In this document: piece by piece, positions 15,075 to 23,783 of the stretch
Position numbering within the stretch: position 1 is the stretch's first letter
How the letters are laid out: every line of letters begins with the position of its first letter
Origin: Marinitenerispora sediminis
GTDB lineage: Bacteria > Actinomycetota > Actinomycetes > Streptosporangiales > Streptosporangiaceae
Length of the DNA: 42,227 nucleotides
Assembly: GCF_003336425.1 (NCBI RefSeq)
Contig: NZ_QEIO01000036.1
Span: 1 to 42,227 of the forward strand
Reading direction: 5' to 3'
Notes under the pieces: generated by a model
Databases searched by the model: none
The model's input: the letters and a program-made list of their open reading frames with translations, nothing else
What the model was told of the DNA's origin: nothing
Position numbers and translations under genes: made by a program

Positions 15075-17009
15075 ATGCCGATCGAGTCCGTCTTCCCACG
15101 ACTGGAGGCGCTGCTGCCGCGCGTGCAGAAGCCGATTCAGTATGTGGGCGGTGAGCTGAACTCCGTCGTCAAGGACTGGGACGAGGCGGAGGTGCGGTGG
15201 GCCCTCATGTACCCCGACGCCTACGAGGTCGGGGTGCCCAACCAGGGCGTGCAGATCCTGTACGAGGTGCTCAACGAGCGCGAGGGCGTGCTCGCCGAGC
15301 GCTGCTACGCCGTGTGGCCGGACCTCGAACAGCTCATGCGCGAGCACGGGATCCCGCACTTCACCGTGGACGCGCACCGCCCGCTGGGGGCGTTCGACGT
15401 GCTCGGTATCAGCTTCGCCAGCGAGATGGGCTACACCAACATGCTCACCGCGCTGGACCTCGCGGGCGTGCCGCTGCGGGCGGCGGAGCGCCGCGAGGAG
15501 GACCCCATCGTGCTGGCGGGCGGGCACTCCGCGTTCAACCCCGAGCCCATCGCCGACTTCCTCGACGCCGCGGTGCTCGGCGACGGCGAGGAGATCGCGC
15601 TGGCCATCACCGAGGTGATCCGCGAGTGGAAGCGCGAGGGGAGCCCGGGCGGCCGCGACGAGGTGCTGCTCCGCCTTGCGGCCACCGGCGGGGTGTACGT
15701 CCCCCGGTTCTACGACGTGGACTACCTGCCCGACGGCCGCATCGAGCGGTACCGGCCCAACCGGCCGGGTGTGCCGTGGACCGTGCAGAAGCACACGGTC
15801 ATGGACCTTGACCAGTGGCCGTACCCGAAGAACCCGATTGTCCCGCTCGCTGAGTCGGTGCACGAGCGCTTCAGCGTCGAGATCTTCCGCGGCTGCACGC
15901 GCGGCTGCCGTTTCTGCCAGGCCGGCATGATCACCCGCCCGGTGCGGGAGCGCAGCAAGGCCGTCGTCTCCGAGATGGTCGAGCAGGGGGTGCGCTCGTC
16001 GGGCTTCCAGGAGGTGGGGCTGCTCTCGCTCTCCAGCGCCGACCACAGCGAGATCGGCGACATCGCCAAGGGCCTCGCCGACCGCTACGAGGGCACTAAC
16101 ACCGGGCTGTCGCTGCCCTCCACCCGGGTCGACGCCTTCAACATCGACCTGGCGAACGAGCTCACCCGCAACGGCCGCCGCTCCGGGCTCACCTTCGCGC
16201 CGGAGGGCGGCAGCGAGCGCATGCGCCGGGTGATCAACAAAATGGTGACCGAGGCCGACCTCATCCGCACCGTCACCGCGGCCTACGCGGCGGGGTGGCG
16301 CCAGGTCAAGCTCTACTTCATGTGCGGACTGCCCACCGAGACCGACGAGGACGTGCTGGCCATCGCCGACCTCGCCCGCGAGGTGATCCGGACCGGCCGC
16401 GAGGTCACCGGACGCAGGGACATCCGGTGCACCGTCTCCATCGGCGGATTCGTGCCCAAGCCGCAGACCCCGTTCCAGTGGGCCGGCCAGACCCCGCACG
16501 AGGTGGTCGACGCCCGGCTCCGCGCGCTCCGCGACGCGCTGCGGGCCGACCGCGCCTACGGGCGGTCGGTCGGGCTGCGCTACCACGAGGGGAGGCCCTC
16601 GATCATCGAGGGGCTGCTCTCCCGGGGCGACCGCCGGGTCGGCGCCGTCATCGAGGCGGTCTGGCGCGACGGCGGCAGGTTCGACGGCTGGAGCGAGCAC
16701 TTCTCCTACGAGCGCTGGACCGGCTGCGCCGAGCGGGCGCTCGCCGGCGAGCCGGTCGACCTCGACTGGTACACGGTGCGGGAGCGGGAGCGGGACGAGG
16801 TGCTGCCCTGGGACCACCTCGACGCCGGGCTCGACCGCGGCTGGCTGTGGCAGGACTGGCAGGACGCGCTGCACGGTGAGGAGTCGGTGGAGGTCGACGA
16901 CTGCCGGTGGAACCCGTGCTACGACTGCGGGGTCTGCCCGACGATGGGCACCGAGATCCAGATCGGGCCGACCGACCGGTCGAAGCTGCTGCCCCTGACC
17001 GTCGTCTGA
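15075..17009 (+). CDS. B12-binding-type radical SAM protein, TIGR03960 family
   Basis: A 644-aa radical SAM protein found beside a DUF2344 partner in actinobacteria and some other phyla. The start ATG 15075 has GCGGAGG upstream. The N-terminal half (about 40-190) has a Rossmann-like domain with YPDAYEVGVPNQG and LAGGHSAFNPEP, resembling cobalamin-binding domains. The radical SAM core has C274, C278 and C281 in CTRGCRFC, the loop that holds the 4Fe-4S cluster, then TFAPEGGSERMR and YFMCGLPTETDEDV. The C-terminal part carries a further cysteine set (CRWNPCYDCGVCPT) that may bind a second cluster or metal. The substrate is not known; the fixed link to rne, rplU and rpmA suggests RNA or ribosome modification, which is inference. 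Confidence 0.92.
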   Translation: MPIESVFPRLEALLPRVQKPIQYVGGELNSVVKDWDEAEVRWALMYPDAYEVGVPNQGVQILYEVLNEREGVLAERCYAVWPDLEQLMREHGIPHFTVDAHRPLGAFDVLGISFASEMGYTNMLTALDLAGVPLRAAERREEDPIVLAGGHSAFNPEPIADFLDAAVLGDGEEIALAITEVIREWKREGSPGGRDEVLLRLAATGGVYVPRFYDVDYLPDGRIERYRPNRPGVPWTVQKHTVMDLDQWPYPKNPIVPLAESVHERFSVEIFRGCTRGCRFCQAGMITRPVRERSKAVVSEMVEQGVRSSGFQEVGLLSLSSADHSEIGDIAKGLADRYEGTNTGLSLPSTRVDAFNIDLANELTRNGRRSGLTFAPEGGSERMRRVINKMVTEADLIRTVTAAYAAGWRQVKLYFMCGLPTETDEDVLAIADLAREVIRTGREVTGRRDIRCTVSIGGFVPKPQTPFQWAGQTPHEVVDARLRALRDALRADRAYGRSVGLRYHEGRPSIIEGLLSRGDRRVGAVIEAVWRDGGRFDGWSEHFSYERWTGCAERALAGEPVDLDWYTVRERERDEVLPWDHLDAGLDRGWLWQDWQDALHGEESVEVDDCRWNPCYDCGVCPTMGTEIQIGPTDRSKLLPLTVV

Positions 17010-17050
17010 GCGGATCCTCCGCCTCCGATCGCCCCCGCCCCGCGGGCGGG

Positions 17051-17085
17051 GTATGGCCCGGCGCCCCGCTCGCGCCGGGCCATAC
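17051..17085 (+). terminator. Hairpin terminator after the radical SAM gene
   Basis: GTATGGCCCGGCG (17051-17063) and CGCCGGGCCATAC (17073-17085) are perfect complements with a 9-nt loop. It lies 42 bp after the stop codon, with no T tract. Confidence 0.78.
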
Positions 17086-17489
17086 GTGTACTTAGACGAG
17101 CGACCCCCCGCGATGGTTGGCAGAGATTTGCGATTCGCTCAGAAATTTTTCCCGGCCCGGCGTCCTTGCACTTCAGTGAGGGGGTGACCGCCTCCGGCGA
17201 GGTCGGAGCGGTCCGCGATCCCCGAAGTTGTGGCCGACACAACTGCACCGGGGCTTTTCAAACCGCCGCGGGAAGGGAACAGCACAGAGGTGTGTGATCC
17301 GTCACGAAGCGCGGCGGGGTCCGGTCATCCGTCGACCCGCCGTCCGCCGCCCCGACCAGGCCCACCGGCCCGGGGCGATGGCGCGAGACAACCGGAGCGC
17401 ACCGTACGCTAATGAGGACGTGAATCTCCCGCCCGGCCGTGCCGCACGCCGGACACGGCGGCCGGGAGACATCGACGAAAGGAGCAGCA
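17086..17489 (+). other. 404-bp gap upstream of the DUF2344 gene
   Basis: I see no gene here. It contains a less GC-rich stretch with AGAAATTTTTCC near 17140, an inverted repeat at 17226-17244 (AGTTGTG and CACAACT), and a TACGCT -10-like box at 17405-17410. This is long for a gap between two genes whose products usually pair, so a regulated promoter or leader is likely. I do not recognise a riboswitch. Confidence 0.45.
17226..17244. promoter_or_regulatory. Perfect inverted repeat, possible operator
   Basis: AGTTGTG (17226-17232) and CACAACT (17238-17244) are perfect complements around GCCGA. The 19-bp size and AT-rich arms in this GC-rich DNA fit a repressor site or small hairpin in front of the DUF2344-rne region. 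Confidence 0.4.
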
Positions 17490-18368
17490 CTGCCCCCCGC
17501 ACCAGAGGGCACCGTCTCGCCCTCCACCGGAACCCAGGGCCACCGACTGCGCGTGCGTTACGCCAAGCGCGGCCGGATGCGGTTCGCGAGTCATCGCGAC
17601 ATCGCCCGCGCGCTGGAGCGCGCGCTGCGCCGGGCCCGGATTCCGGTCGCCTTCTCGGCGGGGTTCTCGCCTCACCCCAAGATCTCCTACACCGGAGCGG
17701 CCCCCACGGGGGTGGCCAGTGAGGCGGAGTACTTCGAACTTGCGCTGACCGAGGCGTCCGAGCCCGAACAGGTGCGTGTTCGGCTCGACGCGGCGATGCC
17801 CGAGGGCCTCGACGTCGTCGAGGTCGTGACGGCCACGGCGGGCGGTCTCGCGGACCGCCTGGAGGCCTCGGAATGGCGGGTCGAGCTGCCGGGTGTCGCC
17901 CCCGACGACGCCCGTGCGGCGGTGGCCGCGTTCCTCGCGGCCGACACCGTCGAGGTGGAGCGGCTGACCAAGAAGGGACGCCGCCGCTTCGACACCCGCG
18001 GGGCCGTACTCCGTCTCGATGTGGACGGAAGCGGCGCAGCGGAGCGAGACGAGACATATGTCATACTTCAACTGGTCGTCCGGCATACGACACCTGCCGT
18101 TCGACCGGACGACGTGGTGAACGGCCTCCGTCAGGTGGCCGGCCTCGCGCCGCCGTCATCACCGCTGATGACCAGGCTGGCGCAGGGGCCGCTGGACGGG
18201 GCCTCCGGCGAGGTCACCGACCCGTTCGCGGCGGACGGCGCGTCCGCCCGAGACAGCGGACGGGAACGGGTCGACTCCGGTACCGGGGCGTCGCAATGCG
18301 CCCCCGCCGGGGCGGCGCAGGACCCACCCACGTCGTCGGCGCCCACGCGGAGCACGTCACATGGCTGA
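17490..18368 (+). CDS. DUF2344 / TIGR03936 family protein
   Basis: Partner of the TIGR03960 radical SAM protein (in some lineages the two are fused). Core marks: LRVRYAKRGRMRFASHRD, ALRRARIPVAFSAGFSPHPKISY, then a region ending GLRQVAG. I start at CTG 17490 because AAAGGAG stands 5 nt before it and no ATG or GTG nearby has a site; this gives 292 aa. An in-frame GTG at 17439 (309 aa) is the usual-codon alternative, with no good site. The last 60 residues are a low-complexity Ser/Ala/Asp tail not expected for the family core. Function is unknown; the surroundings (rne, rplU, rpmA) suggest work on RNA or ribosomes. Confidence 0.85.
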   Translation: MPPAPEGTVSPSTGTQGHRLRVRYAKRGRMRFASHRDIARALERALRRARIPVAFSAGFSPHPKISYTGAAPTGVASEAEYFELALTEASEPEQVRVRLDAAMPEGLDVVEVVTATAGGLADRLEASEWRVELPGVAPDDARAAVAAFLAADTVEVERLTKKGRRRFDTRGAVLRLDVDGSGAAERDETYVILQLVVRHTTPAVRPDDVVNGLRQVAGLAPPSSPLMTRLAQGPLDGASGEVTDPFAADGASARDSGRERVDSGTGASQCAPAGAAQDPPTSSAPTRSTSHG

Positions 18369-18524
18369 CCTCCGGCGGGGAACGTGGGCGCGCTCCAAGG
18401 ACTTTGTCCCGGTACCGCCGAACGCGCTACCGGGGCCGACACAGTGACGACAGTTCTCGCGCGCAGCGGCCGCGGCGCATGACGCCGACGCCGCGCCCGA
18501 GAACTCTGACGGGAGACCGCCCGG

Positions 18525-21350
18525 ATGCTCGAGAACGAGCCCAGCAGCGGTGCCGAGGGCACCGCGGGACGTACAACTGAAACAACCGAGACAGCGCAGG
18601 CGGACGTGACCGTCCGCACTGGCGAGAGCGCGTCCGGCGCTGCCAAGCCGGCGCGGCGCCGCCGGAGCGCGACGCGGCCCGCCGGACCGCCGCCGGAGCC
18701 GGAGCCGATCGCCCCCGCGGCGGCGGCCCGGACCGCCCCCGCGGCCGAGGCGGCCGTGGAGTCGGTGCCGGCCGAGGGTGAGTCCGCGCCGGAGCCGGAG
18801 CGCGGCGCCCCGGCGCCGCGGACCCGTACCCGTGCCCGCCGCGCGAAGGCCGCCCCGCCGGCGGCCGAGGCCGAGCCGGACGCTGCGGAGCCGGCCGCCG
18901 GGCAGGAGCCCGAGGACACCGGCGCCGAGCAGCCGTCCAGCGGGGCCGCCGTCGCCTTCCAGCCGCCCATGGTGGTGTTCCAGCCTCCGGTCCCGCAGGG
19001 GCCGGCCAACGGCGTGCACCCGGTCGGTCCCGCGGACACCGCGCAGGCCGACACCGAGGAGGGCGCCGAGGCCGACGAGGAGCACACCGACGACGAGGAC
19101 GACGACCGCCCGTCCCGCCGGCGCCGCCGCAGGGGCGGTCGTGGCCGGGGCCGGACGCGGGCCGGCGAGGAGGGCGACGAGTCCGACGAGCCGGGCCAGC
19201 CGGCGCCCGCCGTCGCCGAGCGCGCCCCGCGCGGGCGGCGTGCCGAGGCGGCCGAGGACGAGGAGCCGGCCGCCGACGAGAGCGGCGCGGCCGAGGAGGA
19301 GACCGACGAGGGGCGCCTCGACGACGCCGCCGGCACCAGCCGGCGCCGCCGGCGCCGCCGCCGCAGGTCCGGAGCCGAGGCCCCCGAGGAGTCGCCCGAA
19401 CCGGACGACCCGCCCAACACGGTGGTCCGGGTGCGCGAACCGCGCGCCGCGGCGCCGATCGAGGACGAGGTGCAGGCCGTCCGGGGGTCCACCCGCCTGG
19501 AGGCCAAGAAGCAGCGCCGCCGCGAGGGCCGCGAGCAGGGCCGCCGGCGCGCCCCCATCATCACCGAGTCGGAGTTCCTCGCCCGCCGCGAGTCGGTCAA
19601 GCGCGACCTCGTCATCCGGCGTACCGGCGAGCGCACCCAGATCGCGGTGCTTGAGGACGACGTGCTCGTCGAGCACTACGTCGACCGGGCCACGCACAAG
19701 TCCTACGTCGGCAACGTCTACCTCGGCCGGGTGCAGAACGTGCTGCCCTCCATGGAGGCGGCGTTCGTCGACATCGGCAAGGGCCGCAACGCGGTGCTCT
19801 ACGCCGGCGAGGTGAACTGGGACGCCTCCGGCCTGGAGGGCCAGCCCAAGCGGATCGAGTCGGCGCTGAAGTCCGGCCAGTCGGTGCTGGTCCAGGTCAC
19901 CAAGGACCCGCTCGGCCACAAGGGTGCCCGGCTGACCAGCCAGATCAGCCTGCCCGGCCGCTACCTGGTGTACGTGCCGGACGGCACGATGACCGGCATC
20001 AGCCGCAAGCTCCCCGACAAGGAGCGGGCGCGGCTCAAGCAGATCCTCAAGAAGGTCATGCCGGAGCACGCCGGCGTGATCGTGCGCACCGCGGCCGAGG
20101 GGGCCAGCGAGGAGGAGCTGGAGCGCGACATCTCGCGGCTGGCCGCGCAGTGGGAGTCGATCCGGCGCAAGTCGAAGTCGGCGACCGCCCCCGCGCTGCT
20201 CTACAGCGAGCCCGACCTCACCGTCCGCGTGGTGCGCGACGTCTTCAACGAGGACTTCGCCAGCCTGGTCGTCTCGGGCGACGAGGCGTGGCGGACGGTC
20301 GACGAGTACGTCAACTACGTCGCTCCGCACCTGGCCGAGCGGCTGTCGCACTGGTCCAAGGACCGCGACGTCTTCGACGCCTACCGGGTGGACGAGCAGA
20401 TCGCCAAGGCGCTGGAGCGCAAGGTGTGGCTGCCCAGCGGCGGATCGCTGGTCATCGACCGCACCGAGGCCATGACGGTCGTCGACGTCAACACCGGGAA
20501 GTTCACCGGCCAGGGCGGGAACCTCGAGGAGACGGTCACCAAGAACAACCTGGAGGCCGCCGAGGAGATCGTCCGCCAGCTGCGGCTGCGCGACATCGGC
20601 GGCATCATCGTCATCGACTTCATCGACATGGTGCTGGAGAGCAACCGCGACCTCGTGCTGCGGCGGATGCTGGAGTGCCTGTCCCGGGACCGCACCAAGC
20701 ACCAGGTCGCCGAGGTCACTTCCCTCGGCCTTGTCCAGATGACGCGCAAGCGGGTCGGCCAGGGACTGCTGGAGGCCTTCTCGACCACCTGCGACTGCTG
20801 CAACGGCCGCGGCCTCATCCTGTCGACCGAGCCGGTGGAGGCCAGGCCGGCGAACGGCGGCAACGGGGCCTCGGGCGGCGGCCGCAAGAAGAAGGGCAAG
20901 GGCGGCGCGGCCGAGAAGGCGGAGAAAGCCGAGAAGGCGGCACCGGAGAAGCCCGCCGCCGAGGCCGGCAAGGGCGAGCCCGAGCCGGCCGCCCCGCCGG
21001 CCGAGCAGCCGGAGCCGGCCGAGCAGGCGCCCAAGGCGGAGAAGAAGACGGCACGCAAGGCGTCGCGTCGGGTGAAGCGCGAGAAGGCGGCCGCGGTCGA
21101 CGCCCCGGAAGAGGCACCGGCCGCCGCGGCACAGGACAGCGGCGAGCCGTCCGCGGCGCCGGAGCCGGTCGCCGCCGAGGCGGCGCAACCCGCCGCGGCG
21201 CCGGCACCCGAGGCCGCCGAGAGTGCGGACGCGGAGGCCGAGCCGACCGAGTCCGGCACCGAGCGCCCGCGCCGGCGGCGCACCCGGCGGACCAAGACGG
21301 CGGCCGCCGCGGCCGAGACCGCGGTGGTCGAGGCCGGCAGCACGCCGTGA
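18525..21350 (+). CDS. rne: Ribonuclease E/G with long low-complexity arms
   Basis: A 941-aa endoribonuclease of the RNase E/G family, central to mRNA decay and rRNA/tRNA processing. The start ATG 18525 has GGGAGA nearby. The first 340 or so residues are Ala/Glu/Pro-rich with Arg blocks (RRRRRRGGRGRGRTR and RRRRRRRRR), likely RNA- and partner-binding. The catalytic core (about 345-770) has the S1 domain (YVGNVYLGRVQNVLPSMEAAFVDIG), the DNase I-like part with VDVNTGKF (about 651) and IIVIDFIDM (about 696), metal-binding aspartates, and the zinc-link CDCCNGRG (about 755). The C-terminal arm is Ala/Glu/Lys-rich and ends in RRRRTRRTK. The core-in-the-middle layout is typical of actinobacterial RNase E. 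A perfect hairpin follows. Confidence 0.95.
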   Translation: MLENEPSSGAEGTAGRTTETTETAQADVTVRTGESASGAAKPARRRRSATRPAGPPPEPEPIAPAAAARTAPAAEAAVESVPAEGESAPEPERGAPAPRTRTRARRAKAAPPAAEAEPDAAEPAAGQEPEDTGAEQPSSGAAVAFQPPMVVFQPPVPQGPANGVHPVGPADTAQADTEEGAEADEEHTDDEDDDRPSRRRRRRGGRGRGRTRAGEEGDESDEPGQPAPAVAERAPRGRRAEAAEDEEPAADESGAAEEETDEGRLDDAAGTSRRRRRRRRRSGAEAPEESPEPDDPPNTVVRVREPRAAAPIEDEVQAVRGSTRLEAKKQRRREGREQGRRRAPIITESEFLARRESVKRDLVIRRTGERTQIAVLEDDVLVEHYVDRATHKSYVGNVYLGRVQNVLPSMEAAFVDIGKGRNAVLYAGEVNWDASGLEGQPKRIESALKSGQSVLVQVTKDPLGHKGARLTSQISLPGRYLVYVPDGTMTGISRKLPDKERARLKQILKKVMPEHAGVIVRTAAEGASEEELERDISRLAAQWESIRRKSKSATAPALLYSEPDLTVRVVRDVFNEDFASLVVSGDEAWRTVDEYVNYVAPHLAERLSHWSKDRDVFDAYRVDEQIAKALERKVWLPSGGSLVIDRTEAMTVVDVNTGKFTGQGGNLEETVTKNNLEAAEEIVRQLRLRDIGGIIVIDFIDMVLESNRDLVLRRMLECLSRDRTKHQVAEVTSLGLVQMTRKRVGQGLLEAFSTTCDCCNGRGLILSTEPVEARPANGGNGASGGGRKKKGKGGAAEKAEKAEKAAPEKPAAEAGKGEPEPAAPPAEQPEPAEQAPKAEKKTARKASRRVKREKAAAVDAPEEAPAAAAQDSGEPSAAPEPVAAEAAQPAAAPAPEAAESADAEAEPTESGTERPRRRRTRRTKTAAAAAETAVVEAGSTP

Positions 21351-21356
21351 TGGCAT

Positions 21357-21387
21357 CCGGTCGGACCGGGGCGCCCGGTCCGACCGG
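21357..21387 (+). terminator. Perfect hairpin terminator after rne
   Basis: CCGGTCGGACCGGG (21357-21370) and CCCGGTCCGACCGG (21374-21387) pair over all 14 positions around a 3-nt loop, starting 7 bp after the rne stop. It should separate rne from rplU. Confidence 0.82.
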
Positions 21388-21583
21388 TATGGACGGTGGT
21401 TGACGTGCTCGCCCCCAACGGGCGGATGGTAATCTAAGGGTCGGTGCGTCGGCGCGCCCCAATCGTTCGCGCGCCCGAGACCTACTTTCGATTCCGCGCC
21501 CCCGTCGCGGGGGCGAGTGGCGTTGAGACCGCGGTCGGTTGAGAGCGCATTTTTTCTGAAGCGAGCAGGAAGAGAGTTTCCCG
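21388..21583 (+). promoter_or_regulatory. Promoter and leader region of rplU-rpmA
   Basis: After the rne terminator there is TTGACG (21400-21405) and TAATCT (21430-21435), but the 24-bp gap is too long for one promoter, so I treat TAATCT alone as a possible -10. The following leader has a perfect hairpin, CGCCCCCG/CGGGGGCG at 21497-21515, and a TTTTTT run near 21551-21556. A long structured leader before r-protein genes could allow autoregulation; none I know matches it. Confidence 0.4.
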
Positions 21584-21895
21584 GTGTACGCAGTCGTGCG
21601 AGCGGGCGGCCGACAGGAGAAGGTGTCTGTCGATGACGTCTTGAACATCGACAAGGTGGCCGACGAGGTCGGCGCCACGCTGACGTGGCAGCCGCTGCTG
21701 GTGGTCGAGGACGGCAAGGTCATCAGCGACGCCACCGAGCTCGGCGGCTACCAGGTCACCGCCGAGGTCCTGGGCGAGGCCAAGGGCCCGAAGATCAACA
21801 TCATCAAGTACAAGAACAAGACCGGTTACAAGAAGCGCCTGGGACACCGCCAGAAGTACACCCGCGTGCGCGTCACCGGCATCGCCGCGAAGTAG
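21584..21895 (+). CDS. rplU: 50S ribosomal protein L21
   Basis: L21 (103 aa) binds 23S rRNA in the large subunit. The start GTG 21584 has GGAAGAGAG 7 nt upstream. The sequence is typical over its full length: YAVVRAGGRQEKVSVDD at the start, LLVVEDGKV, GGYQVTAEVLGEAKGPKI, and the basic C-terminal part KYKNKTGYKKRLGHRQKYTRV. It is the first gene of the rplU-rpmA unit, 15 bp before rpmA. Confidence 0.98.
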   Translation: MYAVVRAGGRQEKVSVDDVLNIDKVADEVGATLTWQPLLVVEDGKVISDATELGGYQVTAEVLGEAKGPKINIIKYKNKTGYKKRLGHRQKYTRVRVTGIAAK

Positions 21896-21910
21896 CAGGA
21901 GGAGCGCGAG

Positions 21911-22177
21911 ATGGCACACAAGAAGGGCGCGTCGTCCAGCCGTAACGGCCGCGACTCCAACGCCAAGCGGCTCGGCGTCAAGCGTTTCGGTGGGCAGAGC
22001 GTCAAGGCCGGCGAGATCCTGGTCCGCCAGCGCGGCACCCACTTCCACCCGGGTGACAACGTCGGCCGCGGTGGCGACGACACCCTGTTCGCGCTCGTCG
22101 CGGGACAGGTGCAGTTCGGCACCCGGCGCGGCCGCAAGGCCGTGAACATCGTCCCGGCCCCGGCCCCCGCCGAATAG
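21911..22177 (+). CDS. rpmA: 50S ribosomal protein L27
   Basis: L27 (88 aa) lies at the peptidyl-transferase centre. The start ATG 21911 has AGGAGGAGCG upstream. The N-terminus reads [20 protein letters not shown], without the cleavable Firmicutes-type leader, followed by [22 protein letters not shown] and [11 protein letters not shown], all diagnostic. The tail is a short Pro/Ala run. A 15-bp perfect hairpin after the gene closes the rplU-rpmA unit. Confidence 0.98.
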   Translation: MAHKKGASSSRNGRDSNAKRLGVKRFGGQSVKAGEILVRQRGTHFHPGDNVGRGGDDTLFALVAGQVQFGTRRGRKAVNIVPAPAPAE

Positions 22178-22212
22178 GGCCGGCGCGACGCGACGTCACC
22201 GACTGCAGAACG

Positions 22213-22247
22213 CGTAGGGCGGGCCAGCACGACTGGCCCGCCCTACG
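22213..22247 (+). terminator. Perfect hairpin terminator after rpmA
   Basis: CGTAGGGCGGGCCAG (22213-22227) and CTGGCCCGCCCTACG (22233-22247) are perfect 15-bp complements with a 5-nt loop. It ends the ribosomal protein unit before obgE. Confidence 0.82.
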
Positions 22248-22315
22248 TGCGTCCGCACCCGCCCGCGCCACGCGCGCACCCGGAACGAATCGCAAGACAC
22301 GACCCAGGGAGAGCC

Positions 22316-23680
22316 ATGCCGGACTTCGTCGACGAAGCGGTCTTGCACATCAAGGCCGGTGACGGCGGGCACGGCTGTGCCTCCGTCCACCGGGAGAAGT
22401 TCAAACCGTTGGGCGGTCCCGACGGCGGCAACGGGGGCGGGGGCGGCGACGTCGTCCTGGAGGTCGACCCCAACACGTCCACCCTGCTGGAGTACCAGCG
22501 CCGCCCGCACCGCAGGGCGGGCAACGGCGCCCCCGGCCAGGGCGGCCACCGTGCCGGGGCCAACGGCGCTGAGCTCGTGCTCCCGGTCCCCGACGGCACC
22601 GTGGTCACCACGCCCGACGGCGAGCTGGTCGCCGACCTCGTCGGACCGGGCACCCGGCTGGTCGCGGCGCGGGGCGGCAGCGGCGGGCTGGGCAACGCGG
22701 CGCTCGCCTCGCCGCGCCGCAAGGCGCCCGGGTTCGCGCTCAAGGGCGAGCCGGGCGAGCAGCTCGACATCCGGCTGGAGATCAAGACGATCGCCGACGT
22801 CGGCCTGGTCGGCTTCCCCAGCGCGGGCAAGTCGTCGCTGGTCGCGGCGCTCTCCGCTGCCCGGCCCAAGATCGCCGACTACCCGTTCACCACGCTGGTC
22901 CCCAACCTCGGCGTGGTGGAGGCGGGATCGACCCAGTACGTGGTCGCCGACGTGCCGGGGCTCATCCCCGGCGCGAGCGAGGGCAAGGGGCTCGGCCTGG
23001 CCTTCCTCCGGCACGTCGAGCGGTGCTCCACGCTGGTGCACGTCCTCGACTGCGCCACCTACGAGCCGGGCCGGGACCCGGTCACCGACCTCGACGTGAT
23101 CGAGGCCGAACTCGCCGCCTACGGCGAGTCGACCGACGTCGACCTCAGCGACCGGCCGCGGCTGGTGGTACTGAACAAGGCCGACGTCCCCGACGCCCGC
23201 GAACTCGCCGAACTCGTCACGCCGATGCTGCGCGAGCGCGGCCTGCGGGTCTTCACGGTGTCGGCGGCCTCCCATGAGGGGCTGCGGGAGCTGTCCTTCG
23301 CCATGGCCGAGCAGGTCGCCGCGGCCCGCGCCGCCCGGCCGACCCCCGAACCCACCCGCATCGTGCTGCGGCCGAAGGAGATCGGCGAGACGCCGTTCGA
23401 GGTCGTCCCGCTCGGCGGCAACACGTTCCGGGTCCGCGGCGACCGCACGGCCCGCTGGGTGCGCCAGACCGACTTCGCCAACGACGAGGCCGTCGGCTAC
23501 CTCGCCGACCGGCTGAACCGCCTGGGCATCGAGGAAGCCCTCGCCAGAGCGGGGGCGATCGCCGGCGCCGAGGTCTACATCGGCGACGAGGACGACTCCG
23601 TGGTCTTCGACTGGGACCCGACCATTGACGCGGAGCGCACCCCGATCGGCCCGCGCGGCACGGACTCCCGGCTGGGCTGA
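22316..23680 (+). CDS. obgE: GTPase ObgE/CgtA
   Basis: Obg (454 aa) is an essential GTPase in 50S assembly, and in stress and development control in actinobacteria. I start at ATG 22316 ([18 protein letters not shown]), with GGGAGAG upstream; the frame is open further back without a site. Order: glycine-rich Obg domain about 1-158, then the G domain with G1 GFPSAGKSS (166-174), G2 around FTTL, G3 DVPGL (212-216) and G4 NKAD (287-290), then the OCT domain (about 365-440) carrying [15 protein letters not shown] and [14 protein letters not shown]. The OCT extension is usual in Gram-positive Obg. A 17-bp hairpin separates it from proB. Confidence 0.97.
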   Translation: MPDFVDEAVLHIKAGDGGHGCASVHREKFKPLGGPDGGNGGGGGDVVLEVDPNTSTLLEYQRRPHRRAGNGAPGQGGHRAGANGAELVLPVPDGTVVTTPDGELVADLVGPGTRLVAARGGSGGLGNAALASPRRKAPGFALKGEPGEQLDIRLEIKTIADVGLVGFPSAGKSSLVAALSAARPKIADYPFTTLVPNLGVVEAGSTQYVVADVPGLIPGASEGKGLGLAFLRHVERCSTLVHVLDCATYEPGRDPVTDLDVIEAELAAYGESTDVDLSDRPRLVVLNKADVPDARELAELVTPMLRERGLRVFTVSAASHEGLRELSFAMAEQVAAARAARPTPEPTRIVLRPKEIGETPFEVVPLGGNTFRVRGDRTARWVRQTDFANDEAVGYLADRLNRLGIEEALARAGAIAGAEVYIGDEDDSVVFDWDPTIDAERTPIGPRGTDSRLG

Positions 23681-23700
23681 CGTCGCGCGGGGACCCCGGC

Positions 23701-23737
23701 GCCGTGCCGGGCGGGCCGCCGGCCCGCCCGGCACGGC
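23701..23737 (+). terminator. 17-bp perfect hairpin terminator after obgE
   Basis: GCCGTGCCGGGCGGGCC (23701-23717) and GGCCCGCCCGGCACGGC (23721-23737) are exact complements with a GCC loop. It is the longest perfect stem in the window and should stop or reduce read-through from obgE to proB. Confidence 0.82.
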
Positions 23738-23783
23738 CGAACCCGGCCGAGCGTAGGGGCACACACGCAGATGGGAACGGAAC

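Noticed and set aside
18357-21356. 999-codon open frame on the minus strand opposite rne
   Set aside because: It is the complement of the rne coding strand, with Leu/Gly/Arg-rich nonsense and no ribosome site; rne is unmistakable on the plus strand.
21400-21435. TTGACG and TAATCT as one rplU promoter
   Set aside because: The two hexamers are 24 bp apart, well outside the usual 16-19 bp, so they cannot be one sigma-70-type promoter.
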